From Streptococcus oralis (lineage in GTDB: Bacteria; Bacillota; Bacilli; Lactobacillales; Streptococcaceae): a stretch of DNA of 64,000 nucleotides. The stretch covers positions 1,647,501 through 1,711,500 of the forward strand of contig NZ_CP046524.1 in NCBI RefSeq assembly GCF_021497945.1, given 5' to 3'. The notes beneath the pieces are model-generated. The model was not told the origin of the DNA. It saw nothing but the letters and a program-made list of their open reading frames with translations, and made no database searches. A program made the position numbers and the translations under genes. This document shows positions 40,454 through 50,485 of the stretch, piece after piece; the first letter of the stretch is position 1, and each line of letters starts with the position of its first letter.

Positions 40454-41146
40454 TTACCTCCCTTTTGTTTCCAAAGACTTCTCAAGCAAACGACTCAAGC
40501 TAGAAATAATCAAGGCAATCCCCCAGTAAAGAAATGCAACCGCCGTATAGGTTTCCAGCGAGTAGTTCCCTAAATTGCGACTGATCAAGAGGTTGCCTGC
40601 CCCCATAACATCAACGAAACCAATCGTATAGGCCAAGGCAGCATCCCGCATAAGATTGAGAATAGCGGTCGTTATATTAGGAAGAGCAACTTGAAAAGCT
40701 TGAGGAAAAATGATTCTCCAAAAAGTCTGACTTGGAGTCAAACCAATACTAAGCCCGGCCTCTGTCTGCCCCTTTGGAATAGCTTGATAGGCCGCCTTGA
40801 AGACCTCGGCAACAATAGCCGCAAACAAGAGAATCATCGTCAGGAGAACAAAAATAGTTTTAGACCAGTTGTTGATATCCAAACCCAGCCACCATTTCAG
40901 AAATTCTGGCAAGCCATAAAAGACTAGAAAAAGTAAGACAATCGGCGGTGTACAACGTAGGGTAAAGATATAGCCTTTGGAAATCGCTGCAAAACTCTTG
41001 CCTTCTCCTACTTGCGCCCAGGTCAAAAGACCTCCAAAAAGGGAACCAAGAAGAGTGGTAAAAAAGAGAATGGACAAGGTCATAGGAAGTGCCTGCCATA
41101 AGGTCGGTAAAAACTGAAAGACCTTGGAAAAATCATAAGAAACCAT
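40454..41146 (-). CDS. Amino-acid ABC importer permease
   Basis: A 230-residue permease, partner of the one that follows it. The EAA loop reads TEAGLSIGLTPSQTFWRIIFPQAFQ. The N-terminal half carries the GLLTWAQVGEGKSFAAISKGYIFTLR segment typical of the glutamine/histidine permease family. It is 32 bases downstream of the binding-protein gene. Confidence 0.92.
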   Translation of the reverse strand: MVSYDFSKVFQFLPTLWQALPMTLSILFFTTLLGSLFGGLLTWAQVGEGKSFAAISKGYIFTLRCTPPIVLLFLVFYGLPEFLKWWLGLDINNWSKTIFVLLTMILLFAAIVAEVFKAAYQAIPKGQTEAGLSIGLTPSQTFWRIIFPQAFQVALPNITTAILNLMRDAALAYTIGFVDVMGAGNLLISRNLGNYSLETYTAVAFLYWGIALIISSLSRLLEKSLETKGR

Positions 41147-41178
41147 GCAAAACCCTTTCTAGTCTTGGAATTTCTGGC

Positions 41179-42057
41179 CTAGTCTTTGTCTACATAACTA
41201 AAGACATCTTCTTTAAAGTATTGCTGAGATAGCTTAGCAAGCGTACCATCTTCTTTCAACTCTTTGATTGCTTTTTCGTATTCCTTAGCGAATTTCTCAC
41301 CCTTTTCATCACGGTGAATCAAGGGATAAGTTGGAATACCCTTGTATGGGAACCAGCTGAGTTTGTCCGCATATTGGTGGTAAGGGCCATCTTCTGCGGT
41401 AACTGCTTTTTCAAAGGACAGTTTAATATCAAAGAAGGCGTCATAACGTCCTTCTAAGACCCAGGCATAGGCATCTGCTACTTTAAAGGATTCAGCTGCT
41501 GTTAGCTCAATCGGTGCATCCTGATGTTTTTCATTATAGCTGGTGATGACATTCCATTGGGCATTCTGTGGAGAGATGGGAACCAATTTTCCTTTATTCT
41601 TAGCAAAGTCATCAATGGTTTTGTATTTCTGTTCATCTTCTTTTCTGACGGTAAATCCGATGATGCTCGCTCCGACTGGTTCAGATGGAATGACAAACTT
41701 TTTAGCTCGTTCATCTGTGTACCAAGCTCCCTTTGTTCCGATGTCATACTTGCCTGATTCCAGACCAATCAAGAGGTCGTCATCACTGGTACCCGTATAT
41801 TCAAATTGATAGTTTGCCAACTTCTCATCAACAGCCTTCAAAACAGCTACTTCATAACCATCTGATTCTCCTTTTTCATTGACAAAGTCATAAGGTACAT
41901 AGTTTTGTGTATGGGCAACCTTCAAGGTTATGACTTCAGCAGACGAATCCGTTTCTCCCTCCTTGGTTGGAGCACCAGCTAAACTTCTCCCGATAATCGT
42001 TGCCCCAATTACTGCAACCACTGCTACACCACCGATAATCCATGCTTTTTTACTCAT
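41179..42057 (-). CDS. Amino-acid ABC importer substrate-binding protein, lipobox-less
   Basis: A protein of 292 residues. After a hydrophobic N-terminus (residues 5-25) comes a family-3 solute-binding fold: VAHTQNYVPYDFVNEKGESDGYEVAVLKAV, DDLLIGLESGKYDIGTKGAWYTDERAKKFVIPS and the closing LKEDGTLAKLSQQYF. No cysteine is visible anywhere, so it cannot be a lipoprotein of the usual Gram-positive kind. It is probably held by an uncleaved membrane helix or is released. It is 11 bases downstream of the first methyltransferase-family gene and in the same operon. Ligand unknown. Confidence 0.9.
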   Translation of the reverse strand: MSKKAWIIGGVAVVAVIGATIIGRSLAGAPTKEGETDSSAEVITLKVAHTQNYVPYDFVNEKGESDGYEVAVLKAVDEKLANYQFEYTGTSDDDLLIGLESGKYDIGTKGAWYTDERAKKFVIPSEPVGASIIGFTVRKEDEQKYKTIDDFAKNKGKLVPISPQNAQWNVITSYNEKHQDAPIELTAAESFKVADAYAWVLEGRYDAFFDIKLSFEKAVTAEDGPYHQYADKLSWFPYKGIPTYPLIHRDEKGEKFAKEYEKAIKELKEDGTLAKLSQQYFKEDVFSYVDKD

Positions 42058-42068
42058 CTTTTTCTCCT

Positions 42069-43067
42069 TTAGTTTTCAAGCGCTTCTCTCACCCACTGGA
42101 TACGTTTAACTGCGATATCACTTGGAATGGTACAATCTGCCCCAAGTACCAAGCCCTGTTCCCCAGCTTCTGCAACTAGTTTCTTTGCTTCAGCCTGAAT
42201 GGCATCCTTGCTACCAGTATACAGCAAGCCTGTCTTGCCATTTTCAAATCCTCCAAGAACCGTACGTCCCTTGAAAATCTCACGACCTTCCTTGAGAGTG
42301 ATTCCCTCTGGTCCTACAGCCCAGTTAAAGACTTGGGCTGGATAGTCTGCAAAAAGGTGAATATCATTTCGCGCTCCCTCGTATCCACAGATATGAAGAA
42401 CCGTGACACCACCAACAGCACTAGCTGCTTCCAGAACCGTTATCTCGCTAGGTGCAATGACGGCTTGATAATCTGCTGCCGACACTCGTTGATCTTGGAT
42501 ACTTTGCACGCTGAGGTAGATTCCGTCAGCACCAGCCTCTTCGATGACAGCTCGACTGAGACTCGCAATATCCTCTGCAATCGCATCCAACACCTTTTTA
42601 AGGGCTTTAGGATCTTCCACCAGAAAGTCTGCAATAAGGTCATCGCCACCAGACACTTCCCCAAGCAGCCACTTGAGATAGGTCACAGGAGCAAAAATAT
42701 TGTAAATCGCAACGATATCTTCTGTGAACTCTTGCTTGATTTTCTGAACCAAGTCCACCTGCTCTTTTATCCAAGCGTGATCTGGCCCGAGTGGTTGAAT
42801 GGTCGCCAATTCTTGAAGTGATTTTCCTTTGGCAATCGCTGGATTTGGATAAGCAAAGTAGCCATCACTCATGAGTTTGATAAAGTCCGGCTGAACTTCT
42901 CGGATAAAGCGCTTATGGCCCTCAATATTCTTCTCGATAATGACTGGATTTGAAAAACCGTGTAGCCATTCGTCTTCGGATGTGAAATGGTGCCAAAAGC
43001 CAACTGGCACACGATCAACCTTTTCACCTTTAAATGCTTTTAAAACCCATTCTTTTTTTTCTGACAT
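42069..43067 (-). CDS. UroD/MtaA-superfamily protein with methyltransferase zinc site (paralogue 1)
   Basis: A 332-residue TIM-barrel protein of the uroporphyrinogen decarboxylase/cobalamin methyltransferase superfamily. It starts ERVPVGFW-like (DRVPVGFWHHF). Residues H225-x-C227 (VLHICGYEG) and C312 (LGADCTIPSD) make the HxC...C zinc site seen in MtaA/MtbA/CmuA-type methyltransferases but not in true heme UroD. It probably moves a methyl group to or from a thiol. The ATG at 43067 sits 2 bases past the stop of the small membrane protein gene. A close paralogue is encoded 5' in the same operon. Streptococci make no heme, so heme synthesis is not its job. Substrate unknown. Confidence 0.82.
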   Translation of the reverse strand: MSEKKEWVLKAFKGEKVDRVPVGFWHHFTSEDEWLHGFSNPVIIEKNIEGHKRFIREVQPDFIKLMSDGYFAYPNPAIAKGKSLQELATIQPLGPDHAWIKEQVDLVQKIKQEFTEDIVAIYNIFAPVTYLKWLLGEVSGGDDLIADFLVEDPKALKKVLDAIAEDIASLSRAVIEEAGADGIYLSVQSIQDQRVSAADYQAVIAPSEITVLEAASAVGGVTVLHICGYEGARNDIHLFADYPAQVFNWAVGPEGITLKEGREIFKGRTVLGGFENGKTGLLYTGSKDAIQAEAKKLVAEAGEQGLVLGADCTIPSDIAVKRIQWVREALEN

Positions 43068-43069
43068 TC

Positions 43070-43273
43070 TTATTCTCCATTTCTTACTTTTTCAACTAAT
43101 AAACTGCTTGCGATATCATTCGAGCGTAGAAAGGGGAGACTGGACTTGGAAAAATCCTGAACTCCACGACATCTCTCTCCATTTTTGCAGTGCCCATTTT
43201 TTACGACGCTTATGGCAACCAAGGCCAGCAAACCGACAACTGCAATGAAGATGCCCCATCTTTTACTTTTCAT
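43070..43273 (-). CDS. Small single-helix membrane protein between the two methyltransferase genes
   Basis: A 67-residue protein: one N-terminal helix (about residues 6-24, GIFIAVVGLLALVAISVV), then KNGHCKNGERCRG with two cysteines, and a hydrophilic tail. GGAGG precedes the ATG, and its 3' end contains the ribosome site of the next gene, so it is probably translated. No family is recognised. The Cys pair on the outside or inside face could bind a metal or form a disulfide. Confidence 0.65.
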   Translation of the reverse strand: MKSKRWGIFIAVVGLLALVAISVVKNGHCKNGERCRGVQDFSKSSLPFLRSNDIASSLLVEKVRNGE

Positions 43274-43284
43274 AGCTCCTCCTT

Positions 43285-44289
43285 TTAGAGAACAGCCGCC
43301 TGCCGAATCCAGTCCAACCTCTCTAAGTCAAAGTCATCTGGAACAGTACAGTCAGCTCCCAGAAGAACGCCTTTACTACCAGCTTCAGCCAGCAACCGTC
43401 TTGTTTCATCTTGCAATTCCGCTTTGGAACCTTGATAAAGCAAGCTTTTCTTGCCATTTTCGAATCCACCTAAAACGGCCTTATCTCGGAATAACTCTTG
43501 ACCCTGTGTCAAACTAACATCCTCATGGTGGGTCGCCCAGTTGACCACTTGAGCTGGATAGTCCTTAAATATCGTCACATCATTGCTCGCACCTTCAAAA
43601 CCACAGATATGGAGGATATTGGTCCCACCAACCTGATTGGCTGCCTTTAAAACTGCTATATTGCTCGGTTCGATATAGGTTTGGTAGAGTGCTGGTGTGA
43701 TGCGCTCATCTTGAATTTCCTGGGTGCTGAGGTAAATCCCGTCAACACCGCCTTGCTGGATGATTTTCTGAGTTAGGATAGCAATATCTCCTGCAATCAC
43801 ATCTAGAATCGCTCTGAATTGCTCAGGATTTTCAAGCAATAGATCAGCCACTTCCCTATCTCCTCGAGAAGTTTCTGTACGGAACCAGCGCTTGAGGTAG
43901 GAGATAGGCGAAAAGATATTGTAGAAAGAAGCAATCTCTTCGGTAAAGGTCTCTCGAATCGCTTGTACCACTTCCACCTGTTGCTGAATCCATGGGTGTT
44001 CCTCACCAATCGACTCAATAGAAGTCAGCTCCTGAATGCTTGCAATCTTAGGACTATAGACATTACTTGGATAAAGGAAAAAACCATCGCTCATAATTTT
44101 GACAAAATCAGGGCGAATCCTTTCCACATAGTTGCGATGCCCATCAACACTTTTTTGAAAGATACGTGGATTATTTAATCCCTGCCCCTTTTCTTCGAGT
44201 GTTACAAAATGAAACCAAAATCCCACAGGAACTCTTTCCACTTCATCGCCTCTAATCGCTCTAAAGACTAGATCTCTTTTACTTGCCAT
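43285..44289 (-). CDS. UroD/MtaA-superfamily protein with methyltransferase zinc site (paralogue 2)
   Basis: A 334-residue protein from the ATG at 44289 (MASKRDLVFRAIRG), chosen because GAAGGAG is close upstream and because it aligns with the start of the paralogue; the frame extends 13 codons further without need. H227-x-C229 (ILHICGFEG) and C314 (LGADCTVPDD) reproduce the zinc site. The paralogues share the same overall layout, including FENGK.LLY.GSK, so they arose by duplication and may act on related substrates or form a heterodimer. First gene of the operon. Confidence 0.82.
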   Translation of the reverse strand: MASKRDLVFRAIRGDEVERVPVGFWFHFVTLEEKGQGLNNPRIFQKSVDGHRNYVERIRPDFVKIMSDGFFLYPSNVYSPKIASIQELTSIESIGEEHPWIQQQVEVVQAIRETFTEEIASFYNIFSPISYLKRWFRTETSRGDREVADLLLENPEQFRAILDVIAGDIAILTQKIIQQGGVDGIYLSTQEIQDERITPALYQTYIEPSNIAVLKAANQVGGTNILHICGFEGASNDVTIFKDYPAQVVNWATHHEDVSLTQGQELFRDKAVLGGFENGKKSLLYQGSKAELQDETRRLLAEAGSKGVLLGADCTVPDDFDLERLDWIRQAAVL

Positions 44290-44348
44290 ACCTTTCTCCT
44301 TCCATTTGGATTGAAACCATCTTACCACTCCTTTTCCCCTTTTCCCAA

Positions 44349-44377
44349 TATATATTGACTATCAACTCGATTGGAAA
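44349..44377 (-). promoter_or_regulatory. Probable promoter of the methyltransferase-ABC operon
   Basis: -35 TTTCCA (44372-44377), 17-base spacer, -10 TATATA (44349-44354) on the minus strand. The spacer holds the palindrome TTGATAGTCAA (44355-44365), a possible operator. No T-box, SAM riboswitch or CodY box was recognised. Confidence 0.45.
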
Positions 44378-44397
44378 TTTTTATATCTATAAAGAAA

Positions 44398-44441
44398 AAA
44401 CACCTTAGAAATCCCTTTAAATCAGGTTTTCTAAGGTGTTT
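44398..44441 (-). terminator. Terminator of glmS
   Basis: Arms AAACACCTTAGAAA and TTTTCTAAGGTGTTT (about 14 bp) around a long loop, with a T run on the minus strand. Confidence 0.8.
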
Positions 44442-44518
44442 ATACTCATTGTTTTCAAATGATGTTCTTTATGATATGAAATTTTTATAAGCTTGATAAG
44501 AATTATTTATACTCAGTC

Positions 44519-46327
44519 TTATTCCACAGTTACTGACTTGGCAAGGTTACGTGGTTTGTCCACATCGAGACCACGGTGCAGGGTTGCAAAGTAAGCGACC
44601 AATTGAGTTGGTACGACCATTGAAATTGGTGAAAGGTAAGGATGTACGGTCGTAAGGATGATATCGTCTGTGCCTTTAGCAACATTTTCTTCTGCGATGG
44701 TAAGAACCTTGGCACCACGGGCTGCAACTTCCTGGATATTTCCACGAGTATGGTTGGCAAGGACTGGATCTGACAAGAGGGCCAAAACAGGTGTCCCTTC
44801 TTCAATCAAGGCAATGGTTCCATGCTTGAGTTCTCCTGCTGCAAAGCCTTCACACTGGATGTAAGAAATCTCTTTGAGTTTAAGGCTTGCTTCCATAGCT
44901 ACGTAGTAATCTTGACCACGTCCGATGTAAAAGGCGTTACGAGTTGTTTCAAGAAGCTCACGAACCTTGCTATCAATCAATTCTTTTTCTGAAAGAGTTG
45001 ATTCGATAGACTGAGCTACGATTGACAATTCATGAACCAGGTCAAAGGCTTGCGCTTTGGCATTGCCATTTGCTTCTCCTACTGCTTTTGCAAGAAAGGC
45101 AAGGGCTGCAATTTGTGCTGTATAGGCCTTGGTTGATGCCACGGCAATTTCAGGACCTGCATGAAGAAGCATGGTATGGTTGGCTTCACGAGAAAGAGTT
45201 GAACCTGGGACGTTTGTCACTGTCAAGCTTGGGATTCCCATTTCATTAGCCTTAACCAAAACCTGACGGCTATCCGCTGTTTCACCAGATTGGCTGATAA
45301 AAATGAAGAGTGGTTTCTTGCTGAGAAGTGGCATACCGTAGCCCCACTCAGATGAGATTCCAAGTTCAACTGGTGTATCTGTCAATTCTTCCAACATCTT
45401 CTTAGAAGCAAATCCTGCGTGGTAAGATGTTCCAGCTGCAAGGATGTAGATACGGTCTGCGTCTTGAACAGCCTGGATGATAGCTGGGTCTACTACTACT
45501 TGACCAGCCTCATCTGTGTAGGCTTGGATGAGTTTACGCATAACCGTTGGTTGCTCATCAATTTCCTTGAGCATGTAGTAAGGGTAAGTTCCCTTACCGA
45601 TATCTGACAAATCAAGCTCAGCAGTGTAGCTAGCACGCTCACGACTGTTACCATCATAGTCTTGAACTTCCACGCTATCAGCCTTGACGATTACCAACTC
45701 TTGGTCATGAATTTCCATATATTGGTTGGTTTCACGAATCATAGCCATAGCATCTGAGCAGACCATGTTATAGCCTTCTCCAAGACCAATCAAAAGTGGT
45801 GATTTATTCTTAGCCACGTAGATGACTTCAGAATCTTGTGAGTCAACCAAAGCAAAAGCATAAGAACCACGAATGATGTGAAGAGCTTTTTTGAAGGCTT
45901 CAAGAACAGAGAGACCTTCTTCTTCCGCAAATTTTCCAATCAAGTGAACAGCGATTTCAGTATCTGTTTGCCCCTTGAAGTGGTGACCTGCAAGGTATTC
46001 TTCCTTGATTTCAAGGTAGTTCTCAATCACCCCATTGTGCACTAAAACAAAACGTTCAGTCTCAGAGCGATGTGGGTGAGCATTGTCCTCAGTTGGTTTC
46101 CCGTGAGTTGCCCAACGAGTATGTCCGATACCAGTTGTTCCCTCAACACCAGCTGTCTTGGCAGACAATTCTGCAATACGACCAACCGCCTTGACTAGAT
46201 GGTTTTCAGCACCACCTAGGACAAAAATTCCCGCAGAATCATAGCCACGGTATTCGAGCTTTTCAAGCCCTTGAATCAAAATATCAGTTGCATTTGTGTT
46301 TCCAACAACACCAACAATTCCACACAT
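44519..46327 (-). CDS. glmS: Glutamine--fructose-6-phosphate aminotransferase
   Basis: A 602-residue protein: N-terminal glutaminase with catalytic Cys2 (MCGIVGVVG), GHTRWATHG, then two SIS sugar-isomerase domains ([10 protein letters not shown] near residue 350) and the C-terminal [12 protein letters not shown]. It makes glucosamine-6-phosphate, the entry to peptidoglycan amino sugars. Two NagR-like sites flank its promoter, so amino-sugar availability should control it; no ribozyme is present. Transcribed alone. Confidence 0.98.
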   Translation of the reverse strand: MCGIVGVVGNTNATDILIQGLEKLEYRGYDSAGIFVLGGAENHLVKAVGRIAELSAKTAGVEGTTGIGHTRWATHGKPTEDNAHPHRSETERFVLVHNGVIENYLEIKEEYLAGHHFKGQTDTEIAVHLIGKFAEEEGLSVLEAFKKALHIIRGSYAFALVDSQDSEVIYVAKNKSPLLIGLGEGYNMVCSDAMAMIRETNQYMEIHDQELVIVKADSVEVQDYDGNSRERASYTAELDLSDIGKGTYPYYMLKEIDEQPTVMRKLIQAYTDEAGQVVVDPAIIQAVQDADRIYILAAGTSYHAGFASKKMLEELTDTPVELGISSEWGYGMPLLSKKPLFIFISQSGETADSRQVLVKANEMGIPSLTVTNVPGSTLSREANHTMLLHAGPEIAVASTKAYTAQIAALAFLAKAVGEANGNAKAQAFDLVHELSIVAQSIESTLSEKELIDSKVRELLETTRNAFYIGRGQDYYVAMEASLKLKEISYIQCEGFAAGELKHGTIALIEEGTPVLALLSDPVLANHTRGNIQEVAARGAKVLTIAEENVAKGTDDIILTTVHPYLSPISMVVPTQLVAYFATLHRGLDVDKPRNLAKSVTVE

Positions 46328-46365
46328 AGTATATACGACACAGACCAGCTGTGCTTTCTCCTTAA

Positions 46366-46460
46366 AATTGGTATAGTCTAATTCCTCTTTTATAGAATCA
46401 GCAAAAACAGTATATACTTGTTTTTCTCACTTGTCAAGAAGAAAAATTGGTATAGTTTTT
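46366..46460 (-). promoter_or_regulatory. glmS promoter with two NagR-like operator sites
   Basis: -35 TTGACA (46432-46437), 17-base spacer, -10 TATACT (46409-46414). AATTGGTATAGTCTAATT (46366-46383, near-palindromic) lies downstream and AATTGGTATAGTTTTT (46445-46460) upstream. Both resemble the (A)ATTGGTATAGACCAAT site of the GntR-type amino-sugar repressor NagR in streptococci. Confidence 0.7.
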
Positions 46461-46542
46461 TAGCCAGTATTTTATCAGAATTTCACTTGATACCTGACAA
46501 GTCAGCATCAATTACTTATAATAAGGGGAGGAGGTATTTGCC

Positions 46543-46956
46543 ATGTGGTTTTTCTTCGCACTTTTATCAGCTGTCTTTGCAGCCTTAACGTCAATTTTAG
46601 CCAAGATTGGGATTGAGGGAGTTCCATCCAATCTAGCAACCGCTATTCGTACGGTCGTCGTCATTCTTATGGCCTGGGCCATGGTTTTCTTGACCAATAG
46701 TCAGACCGAAATTGTCAACATCAGTAGAAAAAGTTGGCTCTTTCTCATCTTATCAGGCTTGGCCACTGGCGCCTCCTGGCTCTGCTACTACAAGGCCCTA
46801 CAGATGGGCAATGCGACTGAGGTATCTGCTGTCGATAAATTTAGTCTCGTCCTTACCCTCGTTCTAGCCTTTTTCTTCCTACAGGATGTCCTGACGTTTA
46901 AAACAATCATTGGCTGCATCTTGATTACAATTGGGACCTTGGTGATGATTTTTTAA
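46543..46956 (+). CDS. EamA/DMT-superfamily membrane protein, single-repeat size
   Basis: A 137-residue protein with five predicted helices. It contains one EamA repeat (LSAVFAALTSILAKIGIEGVPSN, then SWLCYYKALQMGNATEVSAVDK), while classical drug/metabolite transporters have two. It would work as a dimer, as SMR-like proteins do. AGGAGG precedes the ATG at a suitable distance. The substrate is unknown. Immediately downstream lies an inverted-repeat element that probably also ends its transcript. Confidence 0.85.
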   Translation: MWFFFALLSAVFAALTSILAKIGIEGVPSNLATAIRTVVVILMAWAMVFLTNSQTEIVNISRKSWLFLILSGLATGASWLCYYKALQMGNATEVSAVDKFSLVLTLVLAFFFLQDVLTFKTIIGCILITIGTLVMIF

Positions 46957-47128
46957 TAAAAAGAGTCTGGGACAAAAAGATTTTGATTTTAGAAATTCTT
47001 TATTATAAATTTTTAAAATCGATAGATTAGACAAAAAGATGAACAAGACAGAATTCTGAGTGTCAGATAACTCGTTTTGTTCGCTTTTTATATTTAAGAT
47101 TAGACTTTTGTCCCAGACTCTTTTTTAT
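46957..47128. repeat. Inverted-repeat element of about 170 bp with 20-bp ends
   Basis: The ends AAAAAGAGTCTGGGACAAAA (from 46958) and TTTTGTCCCAGACTCTTTTTT (to about 47128) are perfect inverted copies. The interior of roughly 130 bases is AT-rich with no gene. It lies exactly between convergent genes (EamA on plus, bglA on minus) and can terminate both. A MITE-like or RUP-like repeat is likely. The GTCTGGGACAAAA motif is common in oral streptococci. Confidence 0.7.
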
Positions 47129-47130
47129 TC

Positions 47131-48510
47131 TTAAAATCCATTATTATCGCTAAGCTCTTTGAACCAGTGACCTGATTTTTTTATGCGGCGTTCCTGCGTT
47201 TCCAAATCAAGCTCAACCAAACCATAGCGGTTCTTGTAGCTATTGAGCCATGACCAGCAATCGATAAAGGTCCAGATTAAGTAACCTTTACAGTTAGCAC
47301 CGTCTTCAATGGCGCGATGAAGCTCAGCAAGATGCCCTTTGACAAAGTCGATACGATAGTCATCTTGAATCATGCCATTCTCACGGAACTTGTCTTCCCC
47401 TTCAACACCCATGCCATTCTCTGTCAACATCCACTCAATATTACCATAATTTTCCTTGATATTTTGAGCGATATCATAAATCCCCTGCTCGTAGATTTCC
47501 CAACCGCGGTGAGGATTGATTTTACGGCCCGGCATGACGTAAGGTTCGTAGAAATGTTCAGGCAAGAGCGGGCTATCTGGATGCTTGGCAAAACGTGGCG
47601 CCATAACCCGCAAAGGTTGGTAGTAGTTCACCCCAAGGAAATCAACTGTATGTTCACGAATCAGTTCCAACTCCTCAGCTGTAGAATCTGGCAGCAAATC
47701 ATGCTCAGCCATAATTTCCACCAATTCTTTTGGATAAGTTCCCAAGACAGATGGATCTAGGAAAGATTGCGCTTGGAAGAGGTCCGCAATGCGAGCGGCC
47801 TTGACATCCGCAGGATGCTGGCTACGTGGATAAGCTGGCGTCAAGTTAAGGACAATCCCAATCTTAGAATCAGGCAAAATCTCATGACAGGCCTTAACCG
47901 CAAGACTACTAGCTAGTTGCGTATGATAAGCCACCCGAACTGCTGCTTTGACATCTACCTTGTGTGGATAATGGGCATCATAAAAATAACCAAACTCAAC
48001 AGGAACGATGGGCTCATTGAAGGTAATCCACTGATCTACCAAGTCACCATAGGTCTCAAAACAGAAACGAGCATAGTCTTCATAGGCCTTGATAGTTGCC
48101 TTATTTTCCCAACCATCCCCATCTTCTTGCAGGGCAAAAGGCAGGTCAAAGTGATAGAGATTGACTAAGAGACGAATGCCCTTGGCCTTAATCGCTTCAA
48201 ATACCTGACGGTAGAAAGCCACACCTTGAGGATTGACTTCTCCACGACCTTGCGGGAAAATACGTGACCACTGGATAGAAGTACGAAAGGCTGTATGACC
48301 TGTTTCTACTAGAAACTCAATATCCTTTTCCCAGTTTTCGTAAAAAGTCGATGTTTTGTCTGGTCCAATCTCATTATAGTAGCGATTAGGCTCTACTTGG
48401 TACCAATAATCCCAGAGATTGTCTCCCTTTCCGTCGCCAGGCACTCTTCCTTCTGTCTGCGGTCCAGAAGTAGAGGAACCCCAGACAAAATCCTTTGGAA
48501 ATTTTAGCAT
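47131..48510 (-). CDS. bglA: 6-phospho-beta-glucosidase (GH1)
   Basis: A protein of 459 residues from the ATG at 48510 (MLKFPKDFVWGSSTSG; AAGAGG upstream), preferred over the longer frame. The GH1 acid/base is in TFNEP near residue 165 and the nucleophile in TENGMG near 357. It hydrolyses phosphorylated beta-glucosides after PTS uptake. No PTS gene is adjacent. A TATAAT lies at 48550-48555. In streptococci the gene sits between glmS and proS, as here. Confidence 0.93.
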   Translation of the reverse strand: MLKFPKDFVWGSSTSGPQTEGRVPGDGKGDNLWDYWYQVEPNRYYNEIGPDKTSTFYENWEKDIEFLVETGHTAFRTSIQWSRIFPQGRGEVNPQGVAFYRQVFEAIKAKGIRLLVNLYHFDLPFALQEDGDGWENKATIKAYEDYARFCFETYGDLVDQWITFNEPIVPVEFGYFYDAHYPHKVDVKAAVRVAYHTQLASSLAVKACHEILPDSKIGIVLNLTPAYPRSQHPADVKAARIADLFQAQSFLDPSVLGTYPKELVEIMAEHDLLPDSTAEELELIREHTVDFLGVNYYQPLRVMAPRFAKHPDSPLLPEHFYEPYVMPGRKINPHRGWEIYEQGIYDIAQNIKENYGNIEWMLTENGMGVEGEDKFRENGMIQDDYRIDFVKGHLAELHRAIEDGANCKGYLIWTFIDCWSWLNSYKNRYGLVELDLETQERRIKKSGHWFKELSDNNGF

Positions 48511-48559
48511 ACTTATACCTCTTAACTTGATGATGTATTCTTCACTCTCATTATACAGA

Positions 48560-48600
48560 AAAAACAAGGTAAAAACTAGTCACATTTTTGCCTTGTTTTT
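48560..48600 (-). terminator. Terminator of proS, overlapping the bglA promoter region
   Basis: Arms AAAAACAAGGTAAAAA and TTTTTGCCTTGTTTTT pair over about 16 bases with a single wobble. The downstream arm abuts the TATAAT of bglA, so readthrough from proS may feed bglA. Confidence 0.8.
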
Positions 48601-48615
48601 CTTCTGATTATAGTT

Positions 48616-50481
<1,866 letters not shown>

Positions 50482-50485
50482 TTAT

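Noticed and set aside
42069..44289. Heme-pathway uroporphyrinogen decarboxylases
   Set aside because: No other heme gene is present, streptococci lack the pathway, and the HxC...C zinc site marks the methyltransferase branch.
46328..46542. glmS ribozyme/riboswitch upstream of glmS
   Set aside because: The leader is about 75 bases, AT-rich and lacks the ribozyme core. NagR-like sites explain control.
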